Below, one piece after another: positions 1 through 8,400 of a stretch of 64,000 nt of DNA. The notes under the pieces are model-generated. The model was given only the letters and a program-made list of their open reading frames with translations. It made no database searches and was not told where the DNA came from. The first letter of the stretch is position 1; every line of letters starts with the position of its first letter. This DNA comes from Oscillospiraceae bacterium. GTDB taxonomy: Bacteria > Bacillota > Clostridia > Oscillospirales > Acutalibacteraceae. The position numbers and the translations under genes are program-made. The DNA is taken from positions 124,001-188,000 of the forward strand of contig SVOB01000001.1 in assembly GCA_015066565.1 (NCBI GenBank), in the 5' to 3' direction.

Positions 1-733
1 GGGTTCTTCCTGTCAGAAGATGAACTTCTGCAAGAGAAAAACCGTTATTTTCGTCAATGATTCTGTATTCGGTTTTTATCTCTTTAGAGTTCTCTTTTTC
101 CTTTGAATAAATCTTTACAATATTTTTATCTTCATTTTTAATCAGGTATCCTTTAAGGGTATCTGATTTTTTATTGAGAACGCCCTCAATTACGCAAAGA
201 TAGTATTTTTCGATTTCTCTGTCCTTGAGCTTTTTATTGAGAATTCTCAACGCTTCGGCATTCTTTGCGGCGATTACTATTCCGCCCGTATTTCTGTCAA
301 TTCTGTTTACGAGTGAGGGGGTAAAAGAGGTTTCTTCGTCGGGGTTATACTCGTTTTTTTCATAAAGATAACGCTTTACTCTGCCGACTAAGGTGTCAAC
401 GTATTCCTCGTTGTCAGGGTGACATAAAAGTCCGACTTTTTTGTTAAGAAGAATAAGGTTTTCATCCTCGTAAACAATATCGATTTCCTTTGAAGCGCGC
501 ATAAAATCATAAACGGATTCCTTTTTGACAAAGAACTCGTCATTGATATACATTTCAACCAGGTCGCCCTCATTAAGCTTAGTTGAAATCTCAGCCTTTT
601 TGCCGTTGAGCTTAATTCTCTTTGTCCTTAGATACTTATACATAAGACTTTTCGGCAGCGAGGGAACTGTTTTAGTTATGAACTTGTCAAATCTCTGGTT
701 GGCTTCGTTTTTGCCTATAGTAAAGCTTTTCAA
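1..733 (-). CDS. RluA-family RNA pseudouridine synthase, 3' end missing
   Basis: Isomerises specific uridines in structured RNA, probably rRNA. The protein runs off the left edge, leaving about 244 codons. The first ~60 residues form an S4 RNA-binding domain. The catalytic motif VNRIDRNTGG (the RluA HRxDxxTSG loop with the catalytic Asp) follows, and the fragment ends in the LLTGRT motif that normally continues as HQIR. The start is TTG at 733, chosen because AGAGG lies 7 bases upstream and the S4 domain begins at once. It sits 13 bases after the aminopeptidase stop, so the two are probably co-transcribed. Which RNA it modifies cannot be told; a second family member (rluD) lies at 51768. Confidence 0.9.
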   Translation of the reverse strand, partial: MKSFTIGKNEANQRFDKFITKTVPSLPKSLMYKYLRTKRIKLNGKKAEISTKLNEGDLVEMYINDEFFVKKESVYDFMRASKEIDIVYEDENLILLNKKVGLLCHPDNEEYVDTLVGRVKRYLYEKNEYNPDEETSFTPSLVNRIDRNTGGIVIAAKNAEALRILNKKLKDREIEKYYLCVIEGVLNKKSDTLKGYLIKNEDKNIVKIYSKEKENSKEIKTEYRIIDENNGFSLAEVHLLTGRT

Positions 734-746
734 AAATTTACCTCTT

Positions 747-1970
747 TCAGAAAGCCCACTTGCCCTTGCGGAAAATGGGAACTGTTTTTCCGTCGCGTGT
801 TAAAGCGTCAATGTCAAGTCCTTCATAGCCTATCATAAAATCGACGTGAATCATTGAGTCGTTAATTCCAAGCTCTCTGCACTCTTCAAGCGTCATATTT
901 TCAAAGCCCTTGATTGTGTCAGCAAAGCCCATTCCGAGCGCCAGATGGCAGGCGGCGTTTTCGTCAAACAGGGTTTCATAGAATAACATACCTGATTCCG
1001 AGATAGGCGAGTTTACGGGTACTAAAGCGCATTCGCCGAGATATGCCGCACCCTCGTCCATTGAAATCATCTGTTCAAGCAATGATTGATTTCTTTCAGC
1101 CTTAACCTCAACTGCCTTACCGTTTTTAAAACGAACGGAGAAGTTTTCAATCAGCTCACCTCTGTATGATAAAGGCTTGGTAGCATAAACAATTCCTTCA
1201 GCCTTTCCTCTCATTGGGGAAATGAAACATTCTTCGGTGGGAATATTGGGGTTGAAGAAAATTCCCTGCAAGCTTGTATCTCCGCCGCCCTTGAACTCAG
1301 CCTGCTCAATCATTCCGACTGTCAGGTCGGTTCCGTTCTCACCCTTATAATGAAGCTCTTTGATACCGAGCTTATTAAGATATTCGCAGCGGTCATGAAG
1401 GTCCTTGTTGTGAGAATCCCATTCAGCTACGGGGTCGTCTGTAACACGGGAGGTGAAAAGAATAGCTTCCCAAAGCTTTTCAATAGCCTTGCCCTTAGGA
1501 AGCTCGGGAAAAAGCTTTTTCGCCCAGGCGGCGCCCGGAACGGCGGCAATACACCACTGATATTTGTTTTCCATTTTGTCAATATAAGGCTTTACAATAG
1601 GATAACGTTTCTGTCTTGCTTTTGAAACCTTTCCCTGGTTAATGCCCTTAAGTCCGTCGGGGTCTTCGGAAACAAGATAAATACGGCAGGGGAGAGTTTC
1701 GATATAATGCTCGTAACGTACCTTCTCCCATTCCTCAACCTTTGACATTGTAGTTACCGACTGGTGGCGTACATGAAGCTTTTCAAGCGGCTGATAGTCA
1801 AACTCAACCTTAACTTTTCTTGCACCCGCTTTATAGCATTCGTCAACAAGCTTTTCAACGAATTTCGGTTGATCAAGGTCACAGGTAATTATAACATCCT
1901 GACCCTTCTGTATGTTTACGCCTGTTCTTGCAATAAGACGGGCGTATTGACGTAAAACTGTCTGTTTCAT
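747..1970 (-). CDS. M29-family metallo-aminopeptidase (AmpS/aminopeptidase T type)
   Basis: Removes N-terminal amino acids from peptides in the cytoplasm with a two-metal centre. The 407 residues match the usual ~410 of family M29. The family's metal ligands can be placed: Glu in PTEECF, Glu in YLGECAL, His in ACHLALG, and His and Asp in IHVDFM near the C-terminus. No signal peptide is present. The ATG at 1970 has AAGGAG 10 bases upstream and a TTGCCT-N17-TATAAT promoter just before it. The pseudouridine synthase follows in the same direction. The family is clear; substrate preference is not. Confidence 0.93.
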   Translation of the reverse strand: MKQTVLRQYARLIARTGVNIQKGQDVIITCDLDQPKFVEKLVDECYKAGARKVKVEFDYQPLEKLHVRHQSVTTMSKVEEWEKVRYEHYIETLPCRIYLVSEDPDGLKGINQGKVSKARQKRYPIVKPYIDKMENKYQWCIAAVPGAAWAKKLFPELPKGKAIEKLWEAILFTSRVTDDPVAEWDSHNKDLHDRCEYLNKLGIKELHYKGENGTDLTVGMIEQAEFKGGGDTSLQGIFFNPNIPTEECFISPMRGKAEGIVYATKPLSYRGELIENFSVRFKNGKAVEVKAERNQSLLEQMISMDEGAAYLGECALVPVNSPISESGMLFYETLFDENAACHLALGMGFADTIKGFENMTLEECRELGINDSMIHVDFMIGYEGLDIDALTRDGKTVPIFRKGKWAF

Positions 1971-2004
1971 AATTCTGAATTCTCCTTAATGAATTTATGA
2001 ACAA

Positions 2005-2033
2005 ATTATAACATAAAAGAATAAAACAGGCAA
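2005..2033 (-). promoter_or_regulatory. Sigma-A-type promoter for the M29 aminopeptidase
   Basis: On the minus strand TTGCCT (2033-2028) and TATAAT (2010-2005) are separated by 17 bases. The expected start point lies about 25-30 bases before the aminopeptidase ATG. It begins immediately after the last terminator-like hairpin of the tRNA-Ser repeat block. Confidence 0.65.
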
Positions 2034-2040
2034 TAAAAAG

Positions 2041-2393
2041 AAAAGAGCCGTTTGCACGACTCTTTCATTTTTGGCGGAGAGCAAGGGATAGACATTTGCT
2101 AAGCAAATGACGATTGCTCGGCTGACGCCTCACAATTCTTCGCTAAAAACAGTTCACTGAACTGTTTTCTTAACGCTCAGACCCTCTCAGGCTTCGAATC
2201 CCTTTATAATAAAATAAAAGAGCCGTTTGCACGACTCTTTTATTTTTGGCGGAGAGCAAGGGATAGACATTTGCTAAGCAAATGTCGATTGCTCGGCTGA
2301 CGCCTCACAATTCTTCGCTAAAAACAGTTCACTGAACTGTTTTCTTAACGCTCAGACCCTCTCAGGGTTCGAATCCCTTTATAATAAAAAAAT
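2041..2393. repeat. Two tandem ~176-bp repeats derived from the tRNA-Ser 3' end and terminator
   Basis: Unit 1 begins at 2041 and unit 2 at 2216 (periods 175 and 178); a third start at 2394 leads into the real tRNA-Ser. Each unit has the tRNA's terminator hairpin, then the antisense of the last 17 bases of tRNA-Ser (2072-2088 and 2247-2263), then ~110 bases of other sequence, and ends with a T-arm-like GGTTCGAATCCC (GCTTCGAATCCC in unit 1) in the orientation opposite to the tRNA. The insert carries two palindromes, GACATTTGCT-A-AGCAAATGTC (one mismatch in unit 1) and AACAGTTCA-C-TGAACTGTT. The units are nearly identical. No ORF is supported. Origin unknown; possibly a small element that targets tRNA 3' ends. 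Confidence 0.9.
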
Positions 2394-2394
2394 A

Positions 2395-2417
2395 AAAGAG
2401 CCGTTTGCACGACTCTT
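2395..2417 (-). terminator. Rho-independent terminator of tRNA-Ser
   Basis: On the minus strand AAGAGTCGT, loop, ACGGCTCTT is followed by a long T run, 7 bases past the tRNA CCA end. On this strand the one non-Watson-Crick pair is a G-T wobble, so it works best in tRNA orientation. The same hairpin recurs in the two repeat units. Confidence 0.75.
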
Positions 2418-2423
2418 CATTTT

Positions 2424-2516
2424 TGGCGGAGAGCAAGGGATTCGAACCCTCGAAGCCGTTTTAGCAGCTTACACGATTTCCAATCGTGCTCCTTCGACCA
2501 GCTCGGACAACTCTCC
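2424..2516 (-). tRNA. tRNA-Ser (anticodon GGA), CCA encoded
   Basis: The minus strand folds as a class II tRNA. The acceptor GGAGAGT pairs with GCTCTCC, followed by discriminator G (usual for Ser) and an encoded CCA at 2426-2424. The anticodon stem CACGA/TCGTG encloses loop TTGGAAA with GGA at 2481-2479. A long variable arm and the T arm GAGGGTTCGAATCCCTT follow. It reads UCC/UCU serine codons. A promoter lies just upstream, and two partial copies of its 3' end lie downstream. Confidence 0.97.
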
Positions 2517-2530
2517 GTTTCTGCCTTGTT

Positions 2531-2559
2531 ATTATATTCGACTTATCAAAAAAAATCAA
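2531..2559 (-). promoter_or_regulatory. Promoter for tRNA-Ser
   Basis: On the minus strand TTGATT (2559-2554), a 17-base spacer and TATAAT (2536-2531) lie about 15 bases upstream of the tRNA 5' end, the normal distance for a tRNA promoter with a short leader. Confidence 0.7.
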
Positions 2560-2661
2560 GTGTTTTACAGTTAAAATTTTTTCAGATTTTTAATATAATA
2601 ATCTACAGCTTTAAATGGCATATATTGCTTCTGTAACCATTGAGTTAAACATTCGCTTATA

Positions 2662-2690
2662 TTGACAATTATATGTTTTTGTTGTAATAT
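2662..2690 (+). promoter_or_regulatory. Strong promoter of the surface-glycan operon
   Basis: A perfect -35 TTGACA (2662-2667), a 17-base spacer and TAATAT (2685-2690). The predicted start near 2697 gives an AT-rich leader of about 55 bases. No other promoter this clear was seen in the next 17 kb, where most genes overlap or nearly touch, so it probably drives the whole operon. No operator or riboswitch was recognised in the leader. Confidence 0.75.
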
Positions 2691-2751
2691 TAATTGGTAT
2701 GTAAAATTCTCATTATTAATGTATTATTAATTATTAATATTAGGGGTAATT

Positions 2752-4059
2752 ATGAATTATTTAAACGATTCACGATTTATCGGTATTAAGCCTTTTGAAA
2801 AGAAGATATGGTTATCCTCGCCGACCATGCACGGCGACGAACAAAAATGGGTTAATACTGCTATTGAAACTAACTGGGTTTCTACTGTCGGTGAAAACAT
2901 CAACGAGGTTGAAAGACTTGCTGCCGAATACGCCGGTGTAAAATATGCTGTTGCTCTCTCCTGCGGAACTGCCGCGCTTCATTTAGCGACTAAGCTTGCC
3001 GGTGAAAAGCTTTTCGGTCAGGCAAAGCCCGACAGGGGAACTCTTTTCGGTAAAAAGGTTTTCTGCTCTGACTGCACATTCGACGCAAGTATTAATCCCG
3101 TAGCCTATGAAGACGGCGAAGCCGTTTTTATTGATACTGAATATGATACATGGAATACGAGCCCGAAGGCTCTTGAAAATGCTTTTGAAATTTATCCCGA
3201 TACTAAGCTCGTTGTTGTTGCTCATCTGTACGGCACTCCGGGTAAGATGGAAGAGATTAAAAGAATATGCGACGAACACGGCGCTCTTATTGTTGAAGAC
3301 GCTGCCGAGTCATTTGGAGCTAAGTATTTTCTTAACGGCGAATGGGTTGAAACAGGTTCTTTGGGAAATTATAATTGCATTTCATTTAACGGCAATAAAA
3401 TAATTACCGGTTCGGCGGGCGGTATGTTTTTGACCGATTCGCTTGAGGATGCGAACAAAGTCAGAAAATGGTCTACTCAAAGCAGGGAGAACGCCCCTTG
3501 GTATGAGCATGAGGAAATAGGCTATAACTACAGGATGAGCAATATTGTCGCCGGTATTATACGAGGACAGATGCCCTATCTTAATGAGCATATCGCTCAG
3601 AAAAAAGCGATATACGAACGTTATAAAGAGGGACTTAAGGATTTGCCTGTCAGAATGAATCCTTATGACGAAAATAAAAGTCAGCCTAATTTCTGGCTTT
3701 CCTGTTTGATTATTGACAGCGACGCTATGTCTAAACAGGTAAGAAGCGACAGGGATTATCTATATAAATCCGAAAGCGGCAAAAGCTCTCCGTCCGAGAT
3801 TCTTGACGCATTGGCTGCATTTAATGCAGAGGGGAGACCGATTTGGAAGCCTATGCACATGCAACCGATTTACAGGTCGAATGCCTTTATTACCGAAAAC
3901 GGTAACGGCAGAGGTAATACAAACGCTTATATTGCTGGAAACGGTATTGACGTCGGCGCCGATATTTTCAACAGAGGTCTGTGTCTTCCGTCGGATAATA
4001 AAATGACCGCCGAAGAGCAGAACATAGTTATTGACATTATTCATCGTTGTTTTAAATAA
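2752..4059 (+). CDS. DegT/DnrJ/EryC1/StrS-family sugar aminotransferase
   Basis: PLP enzyme that converts a nucleotide-linked keto-sugar to an amino-sugar, as in bacillosamine-type or other dideoxyamino sugars. The fold-type I landmarks are present: SCGTAALHL for phosphate binding, VEDAAESFGA with the PLP-ring Asp, and Lys216 in FNGNKIITG as the expected Schiff-base lysine. At 435 residues it is longer than the usual 370-400, partly from an insert near residues 84-100. AGGGG lies 7 bases before the ATG. First gene of the glycan operon. The nucleotide-sugar dehydratase that normally supplies its substrate is not in the window. Confidence 0.92.
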   Translation: MNYLNDSRFIGIKPFEKKIWLSSPTMHGDEQKWVNTAIETNWVSTVGENINEVERLAAEYAGVKYAVALSCGTAALHLATKLAGEKLFGQAKPDRGTLFGKKVFCSDCTFDASINPVAYEDGEAVFIDTEYDTWNTSPKALENAFEIYPDTKLVVVAHLYGTPGKMEEIKRICDEHGALIVEDAAESFGAKYFLNGEWVETGSLGNYNCISFNGNKIITGSAGGMFLTDSLEDANKVRKWSTQSRENAPWYEHEEIGYNYRMSNIVAGIIRGQMPYLNEHIAQKKAIYERYKEGLKDLPVRMNPYDENKSQPNFWLSCLIIDSDAMSKQVRSDRDYLYKSESGKSSPSEILDALAAFNAEGRPIWKPMHMQPIYRSNAFITENGNGRGNTNAYIAGNGIDVGADIFNRGLCLPSDNKMTAEEQNIVIDIIHRCFK

Positions 4060-4075
4060 AGGGTGTTATATAAAA

Positions 4076-4744
4076 ATGAGAAAGATTAATCTTTTTTTAA
4101 AAAGGTTTTTTGATTTATTTTCAGCTTTTTTAGGGCTGATTATCCTTTCTCCGTTTCTTCTTTTGATTGCACTGATAATCAAATTAACCTCAAAAGGTAC
4201 TGTTTTTTTCTGTCAGGACAGACTCGGACTTAACGGAAAAACCTTTAAGATTATCAAATTCCGCACAATGGTTATGGGTGCCGAAAAAAAGGGAGACGGG
4301 CTTTTCGTTTACGGTACTGATGACAACAGAATAACGGGAATCGGAAAATTGCTCAGAAAAACAAGCCTTGATGAAATTCCTCAGCTTATAAATATTATCA
4401 AAGGCGATATGAGCATTGTCGGACCGAGACCTCCTGTTACATATTTTCCTTATGAAGGATATGAAAATTATCCTGATTGGGCGAAAAAGCGCTTTAAAAT
4501 GCGTCCGGGTATGACAGGACTGGCCCAGGTAAGGACAAGGACTACTGCGCCTTGGGATGAAAGAATAAAAATCGATAACGAATACATAGACAGATTTAAT
4601 ATTTTCTTTGATTTAAAAATAATGTTTAAAACGGTATTGGCAGTTCTGTTCAGTAAAAATATTTACCCTGAATCTAAGGAACAGATTGATAATACCGTTC
4701 AGGCAGAAAACAATGAAAGAGCATTTGAGGAGATTAAGAAATGA
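4076..4744 (+). CDS. Initiating sugar-phosphate transferase (PglC/WcaJ-type monotopic PGT)
   Basis: Transfers a sugar-1-phosphate from a nucleotide sugar to undecaprenyl phosphate at the membrane, starting the lipid-linked glycan. 222 residues, near the small PglC size. The N-terminus has a basic patch and one hydrophobic re-entrant helix (about residues 10-35). Then come the QDRLG and KFRTM motifs, the catalytic Asp-Glu pair (Asp99-Glu100 in SLDEIPQL) and VGPRPP. The ATG at 4076 is preferred over one at 4031, which would lie inside the previous gene. Its stop overlaps the next start (ATGA). Upstream DegT suggests an amino sugar as the first residue. Confidence 0.93.
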   Translation: MRKINLFLKRFFDLFSAFLGLIILSPFLLLIALIIKLTSKGTVFFCQDRLGLNGKTFKIIKFRTMVMGAEKKGDGLFVYGTDDNRITGIGKLLRKTSLDEIPQLINIIKGDMSIVGPRPPVTYFPYEGYENYPDWAKKRFKMRPGMTGLAQVRTRTTAPWDERIKIDNEYIDRFNIFFDLKIMFKTVLAVLFSKNIYPESKEQIDNTVQAENNERAFEEIKK

Positions 4745-5898
4745 TATTTCAGAAAGAAGTCGGTGAATCGCTGACTTATAAATTTGCGCAGGCAGCAGGT
4801 GAAATGAGAGCTCAGGGCAAGGAGATCATTTCTCTTGGACTTGGAGAGCCTGATTTTAAAACGCCCGACTATGTTGTTGAAGCAACTGTTAAGGCTATGA
4901 ATGACGGCTTTACACATTATTCCGCTACTCAGGGTTGGCCCGAACTCAGAAAGCTTATTTCTGAGGATTGTAATAATCAGTACGGGTCCGATTATTCCTT
5001 TAACGATGTAATTGTAACACCAGGAATAAAGAGCGCTGTGTATTTTGCGCTTGCATCCGTGCTGGAACCTCAGGATGAAATTATTCTTATTTCTCCGTAT
5101 TATGTTTCATATCCTGCGATGGTTAAGCTGGCAGAACCGACTGCAAAAATCGTTAATGTTACGCTTAATAAGGACTTTACGCTGGACAGCGAGAAATTGA
5201 AAGCGGCTTTTAATAAAAACACCAAGGCAATTCTTGTTAATTCACCTAATAACCCTACGGGAATGGTTCTTTCTTCGGATGAGGTAAAGCTCATTAACGA
5301 GCTGGCTGTTGAAAACGACGCTTATATTATTTCCGACGAGGTTTATGAAAAGTTGGTTTACAGCAATCAGGAACATATCAGCTTCGGTTGTTTTGACGAT
5401 ATAAGAGACCGTTTAATTATATGCAACGGTTTCAGCAAGTCGCACGCTATGACAGGCTGGAGATTAGGCTATGCAATCGGTACTCACGGGATAATAGCCA
5501 AAATGAATAAGCTTCAACAGCATATCAACACCAATACCTGCACCTTCGTTCAGGTTGGAGCCTGCTCTATTTTTAAAAATAAGCCCTCTCATCTTAAAGG
5601 CTATGTAAGCGAGCTTGAAAAGAGAATTGATTATTTCGATACTGAGATAAATAAGCTTGATTATATAAGCGGAGTAAGACCGAAAGCCGGATTTTTCTAT
5701 TTTGTCGATATTTCAAAAACAGGCGTTGATTCTAATACATTCTGTGCTGATTTGCTTAAAAAGACAGGTATTGCTTCAACACCCGGCGTAGCCTTCGGTC
5801 CAGAATGGGATTCTTATGTAAGGTTTTCTATTGCGGTTCCGATGTCCACACTTGAAAGAGCAGTTGATTTATTGAAGAATTACAGGTACGGAGAATAA
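4741..5898 (+). CDS. Class I/II PLP aminotransferase (aspartate aminotransferase-like)
   Basis: Moves an amino group between an amino acid and a keto acid. 385 residues, normal for fold-type I subfamily I-gamma. SPNNPTG, SDEVYEKL and NGFSKSHAMTGWRLGY are all visible, with Lys233 as the likely PLP lysine. It overlaps the sugar transferase by 4 bases, and a dehydrogenase starts 3 bases after it, so it is translated as part of the glycan operon rather than as a free housekeeping gene. Its partner substrate may be a keto acid feeding an amino-acid or hydroxy-acid decoration; that role is inference. Confidence 0.9.
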   Translation: MIFQKEVGESLTYKFAQAAGEMRAQGKEIISLGLGEPDFKTPDYVVEATVKAMNDGFTHYSATQGWPELRKLISEDCNNQYGSDYSFNDVIVTPGIKSAVYFALASVLEPQDEIILISPYYVSYPAMVKLAEPTAKIVNVTLNKDFTLDSEKLKAAFNKNTKAILVNSPNNPTGMVLSSDEVKLINELAVENDAYIISDEVYEKLVYSNQEHISFGCFDDIRDRLIICNGFSKSHAMTGWRLGYAIGTHGIIAKMNKLQQHINTNTCTFVQVGACSIFKNKPSHLKGYVSELEKRIDYFDTEINKLDYISGVRPKAGFFYFVDISKTGVDSNTFCADLLKKTGIASTPGVAFGPEWDSYVRFSIAVPMSTLERAVDLLKNYRYGE

Positions 5899-5900
5899 TA

Positions 5901-6896
5901 ATGAAGATTGTTTTGACAAGAAGTATGGTCCAAGGCGATATTCAGTATCTGAAGGATGGACTTGACAAAAAAATCAAGGGCGAGTATGAATTCTTGGTTC
6001 CTTCCGAATTTACCGAGGACGGAATTTGCGAGGTTTGTTATGACGCAGATATTTTGCTCGGACCTTTTGTTACGAAAAAAATAATTGAAACCGCAAAAAA
6101 TCTTAAACTTATTCAGGTTCCGTGGACCGGTATGGATACGTTTGATTTTTCCTGTGTTAAGAATGCGGACTTTCCTGTTTGCAATACTCATTCAAATGCG
6201 GATTCTGTTGCAGAATTAGGTGTTGCTCTTCTTCTCGATCTTCTTAAAAAGGTTTCTTATCATGACAGAAAAATGCGTGCAGGCAACTGGAACAGGGATC
6301 AGCAGCCGTTAAATCTTAAATCAAAAATGCTCAGTAAACAAACCGTCTGTATTTTCGGTTACGGCAATATCGGTTCAAAGATAGCAAGGCTTTTATCTGT
6401 TTTCGGCGCTGAAATTATTGCTGTTGACGAATTCGCTGAAAAAGACAGCGTCTTGTCCTGCATTTATGATTCCTCTGAAATCAATAAAGCCGTAAAAAAA
6501 GCCGACGTTATGTTCTGCACGCTTCCTCTTACCGAAAAGACGAAACACGTTTTCAATGATGAACTCTTTTCTGAAATGAAAGACGGGGCGATTCTTGTGA
6601 ATATGTCAAGAGCCGATATAGTTAACGAGGATGCAGTCTGGTCTGCCCTTAACGACGGTAAGCTTGGAGGCTTTGCATCGGATGTTTGGTGGAATCCTCC
6701 GAAAAGGGGAGAGACCGAAAGCTATCCTTCCGAAAAAAATCCTTTCTGGAAACTTGACAACGTACTTATGTCGCCTCATCGCGCAGGCTTTGTTGAGGGA
6801 TGTCTTCCTCATCTTGACGGCGCGATAGATAATATAATTGCGCTTGCTAAAAACGAAAAGCTTTCAGGTATAGTTGATGTGAATAAGGGGTTTTAA
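5901..6896 (+). CDS. D-isomer-specific 2-hydroxyacid dehydrogenase
   Basis: NAD(P)-dependent reduction of a 2-keto acid to a D-2-hydroxy acid, or the reverse. 331 residues with the family order: an N-terminal catalytic half, the Rossmann motif FGYGNIGSKIA near residue 150, PLTEKTKHVF, VNMSRADIV with the substrate Arg, and SPHRAGF with the catalytic His near the end. GGAG precedes the ATG. Placed between an aminotransferase and an acetyltransferase in the glycan operon, it could make a hydroxy-acid substituent. The substrate cannot be read from sequence. Confidence 0.88.
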   Translation: MKIVLTRSMVQGDIQYLKDGLDKKIKGEYEFLVPSEFTEDGICEVCYDADILLGPFVTKKIIETAKNLKLIQVPWTGMDTFDFSCVKNADFPVCNTHSNADSVAELGVALLLDLLKKVSYHDRKMRAGNWNRDQQPLNLKSKMLSKQTVCIFGYGNIGSKIARLLSVFGAEIIAVDEFAEKDSVLSCIYDSSEINKAVKKADVMFCTLPLTEKTKHVFNDELFSEMKDGAILVNMSRADIVNEDAVWSALNDGKLGGFASDVWWNPPKRGETESYPSEKNPFWKLDNVLMSPHRAGFVEGCLPHLDGAIDNIIALAKNEKLSGIVDVNKGF

Positions 6897-6899
6897 ATT

Positions 6900-7427
6900 A
6901 TGTTAAAGGGAAATACAGTTTATCTCAGACTATTATCACAGGCTGATTTAAAGGACAGGGTTGATTGGATAAACGATGAAGAGAATATTCAGACACTTTT
7001 ATTCGATTGGCCTACTTCATTCGATAAAACTCTTAAATGGTTTAATAATGTTGTATTTGATAATTCAAAGCTGAATTTCAGCATTGTCGATAAAGAAACC
7101 GACGAGCTTATCGGTATGACAGGTCTTCTTAATATTGACCGTGTCAATCATCACGCTCAGCTTTATATTACTATAGGAAATAAAAAATACAGAGGCAAGC
7201 GTTTGCCTGACGAGGTTATCCCTCTTGTTCTTGAATACGGTTTTACGGAGCTTGAATTAAAGAAGATTTATTTATATACTCTTCCGAACAACGAACGCGG
7301 ACGTCATGTTTATGAGAGAAACGGATTTAAACTCGACGGTGTGTTAAGGCAACAGGTTTATTGCCGAGGCAAGCAACAGGATTTGTATGTTCACAGTATT
7401 TTAAAAAATGAATTCGAGGAAAGATAA
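6900..7427 (+). CDS. GNAT N-acetyltransferase (RimJ/RimL or PseH-like)
   Basis: Transfers an acetyl group from acetyl-CoA to an amine. 175 residues. The N-terminus GNTVYLRLLSQ is typical of the RimL/PseH group. The acetyl-CoA loop appears as KKYRGKRLPDE, and the C-terminal YTLPNNERGRHVYERNGF is the standard beta5-alpha4 segment. Its stop overlaps the next start (TAATG). With DegT and a PglC-type transferase in the same operon, the likely target is an amino sugar, as for PseH; acetylation of an amino-acid group is the alternative. Confidence 0.85.
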   Translation: MLKGNTVYLRLLSQADLKDRVDWINDEENIQTLLFDWPTSFDKTLKWFNNVVFDNSKLNFSIVDKETDELIGMTGLLNIDRVNHHAQLYITIGNKKYRGKRLPDEVIPLVLEYGFTELELKKIYLYTLPNNERGRHVYERNGFKLDGVLRQQVYCRGKQQDLYVHSILKNEFEER

Positions 7428-8389
7428 TGAATTTTTTAATTCTTGCGGCAGGAACACGCAATAAGGTAGTTCAGTATTTCAAAAGAACATTTGCAGGCGA
7501 GGGGAGTGTTATAGCAACTGATGCAAATAATCTCGGTCCTGCAATTTATGACGCTGACAAATACTACATTGTACCGCCCATAACACAGGATGGATACATT
7601 GATATTATTCTTGATATCTGCAAAAAAGAGAATATCAAAGGCGTTCTGAGTCTTATTGACCCCGAACTCAGTCTGCTTGCTGAAAATAAGGATAAATTTG
7701 AAGCAATCGGAACAAAAGTTATAGGAAGCAGCTTTGAACTTTGTGAAATGTCGCTTGATAAGTTTGAAATGTATAAATGGCTTCTGTCACACGGTTATAA
7801 TTGCGCGCGTTCCTGGATGAACAAGAACGAGTTTTTTAACGCGGTTGACAGGGGAGAAGCAAAATTTCCTGTTTTTGTGAAGCCTGCAAGAGGTTCGGCT
7901 TCTATCAGTATATCCAAAGTGTACGATAAAGAAACAGTTGATATTCTTTTTGACCACGCGCAGGGTCTTATGATTCAGGAGTTCCTTGACGGTCAGGAAA
8001 TCGGCGCGGATGTTTATATTGATATGATTTCAGGCGAGGTTGTTTCAATATTTACAAAAAAGAAACTTAAAATGCGTGCAGGCGAGACGGATAAAGCCGT
8101 AAGCTTTAAGGATGAAAAATTATTTGATTTGATTGAAAGATTTGTTACCGAAGCAGGTTATTCGGGTCAGATTGATATTGATATTTTTGATATCGACGGA
8201 CAGTATTATATCAGCGAGGTTAATCCGCGCTTCGGAGGCGGATATCCTCACGCTTTTGAATCCGGATGTAATCATATTCAGCTTATTCTCAATAACTTGA
8301 AGGGTATAGCCAATAAAAAGAATATCGGTTCGTATGAGGACGGTATTTATATGATGAAATACAACGAAGTAAAAATAGTTAAAATGTGA
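7427..8389 (+). CDS. ATP-grasp ligase (CarB/PylC-like)
   Basis: ATP-grasp proteins activate a carboxylate as an acyl-phosphate and join it to an amine or thiol. 320 residues: an N-terminal Rossmann-like domain (FLILAAG), then the ATP-grasp fold with FPVFVKPARGSAS for nucleotide binding, MIQEFLDGQEIGADV, and the metal site EVNPRFGGGYP. It resembles small stand-alone CarB-like proteins found in polysaccharide clusters. It is coupled to the acetyltransferase by a one-base overlap. In this setting it may link an amino acid or other acid to a sugar, which is inference. Confidence 0.85.
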   Translation: MNFLILAAGTRNKVVQYFKRTFAGEGSVIATDANNLGPAIYDADKYYIVPPITQDGYIDIILDICKKENIKGVLSLIDPELSLLAENKDKFEAIGTKVIGSSFELCEMSLDKFEMYKWLLSHGYNCARSWMNKNEFFNAVDRGEAKFPVFVKPARGSASISISKVYDKETVDILFDHAQGLMIQEFLDGQEIGADVYIDMISGEVVSIFTKKKLKMRAGETDKAVSFKDEKLFDLIERFVTEAGYSGQIDIDIFDIDGQYYISEVNPRFGGGYPHAFESGCNHIQLILNNLKGIANKKNIGSYEDGIYMMKYNEVKIVKM

Positions 8390-8400
8390 GGAAATGTTTA

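Noticed and set aside
2041..2393. Tandem repeats considered as a CRISPR array
   Set aside because: Only two units of ~176 bp with no spacer variation, and they contain tRNA 3'-end and terminator sequence. No cas genes are near.
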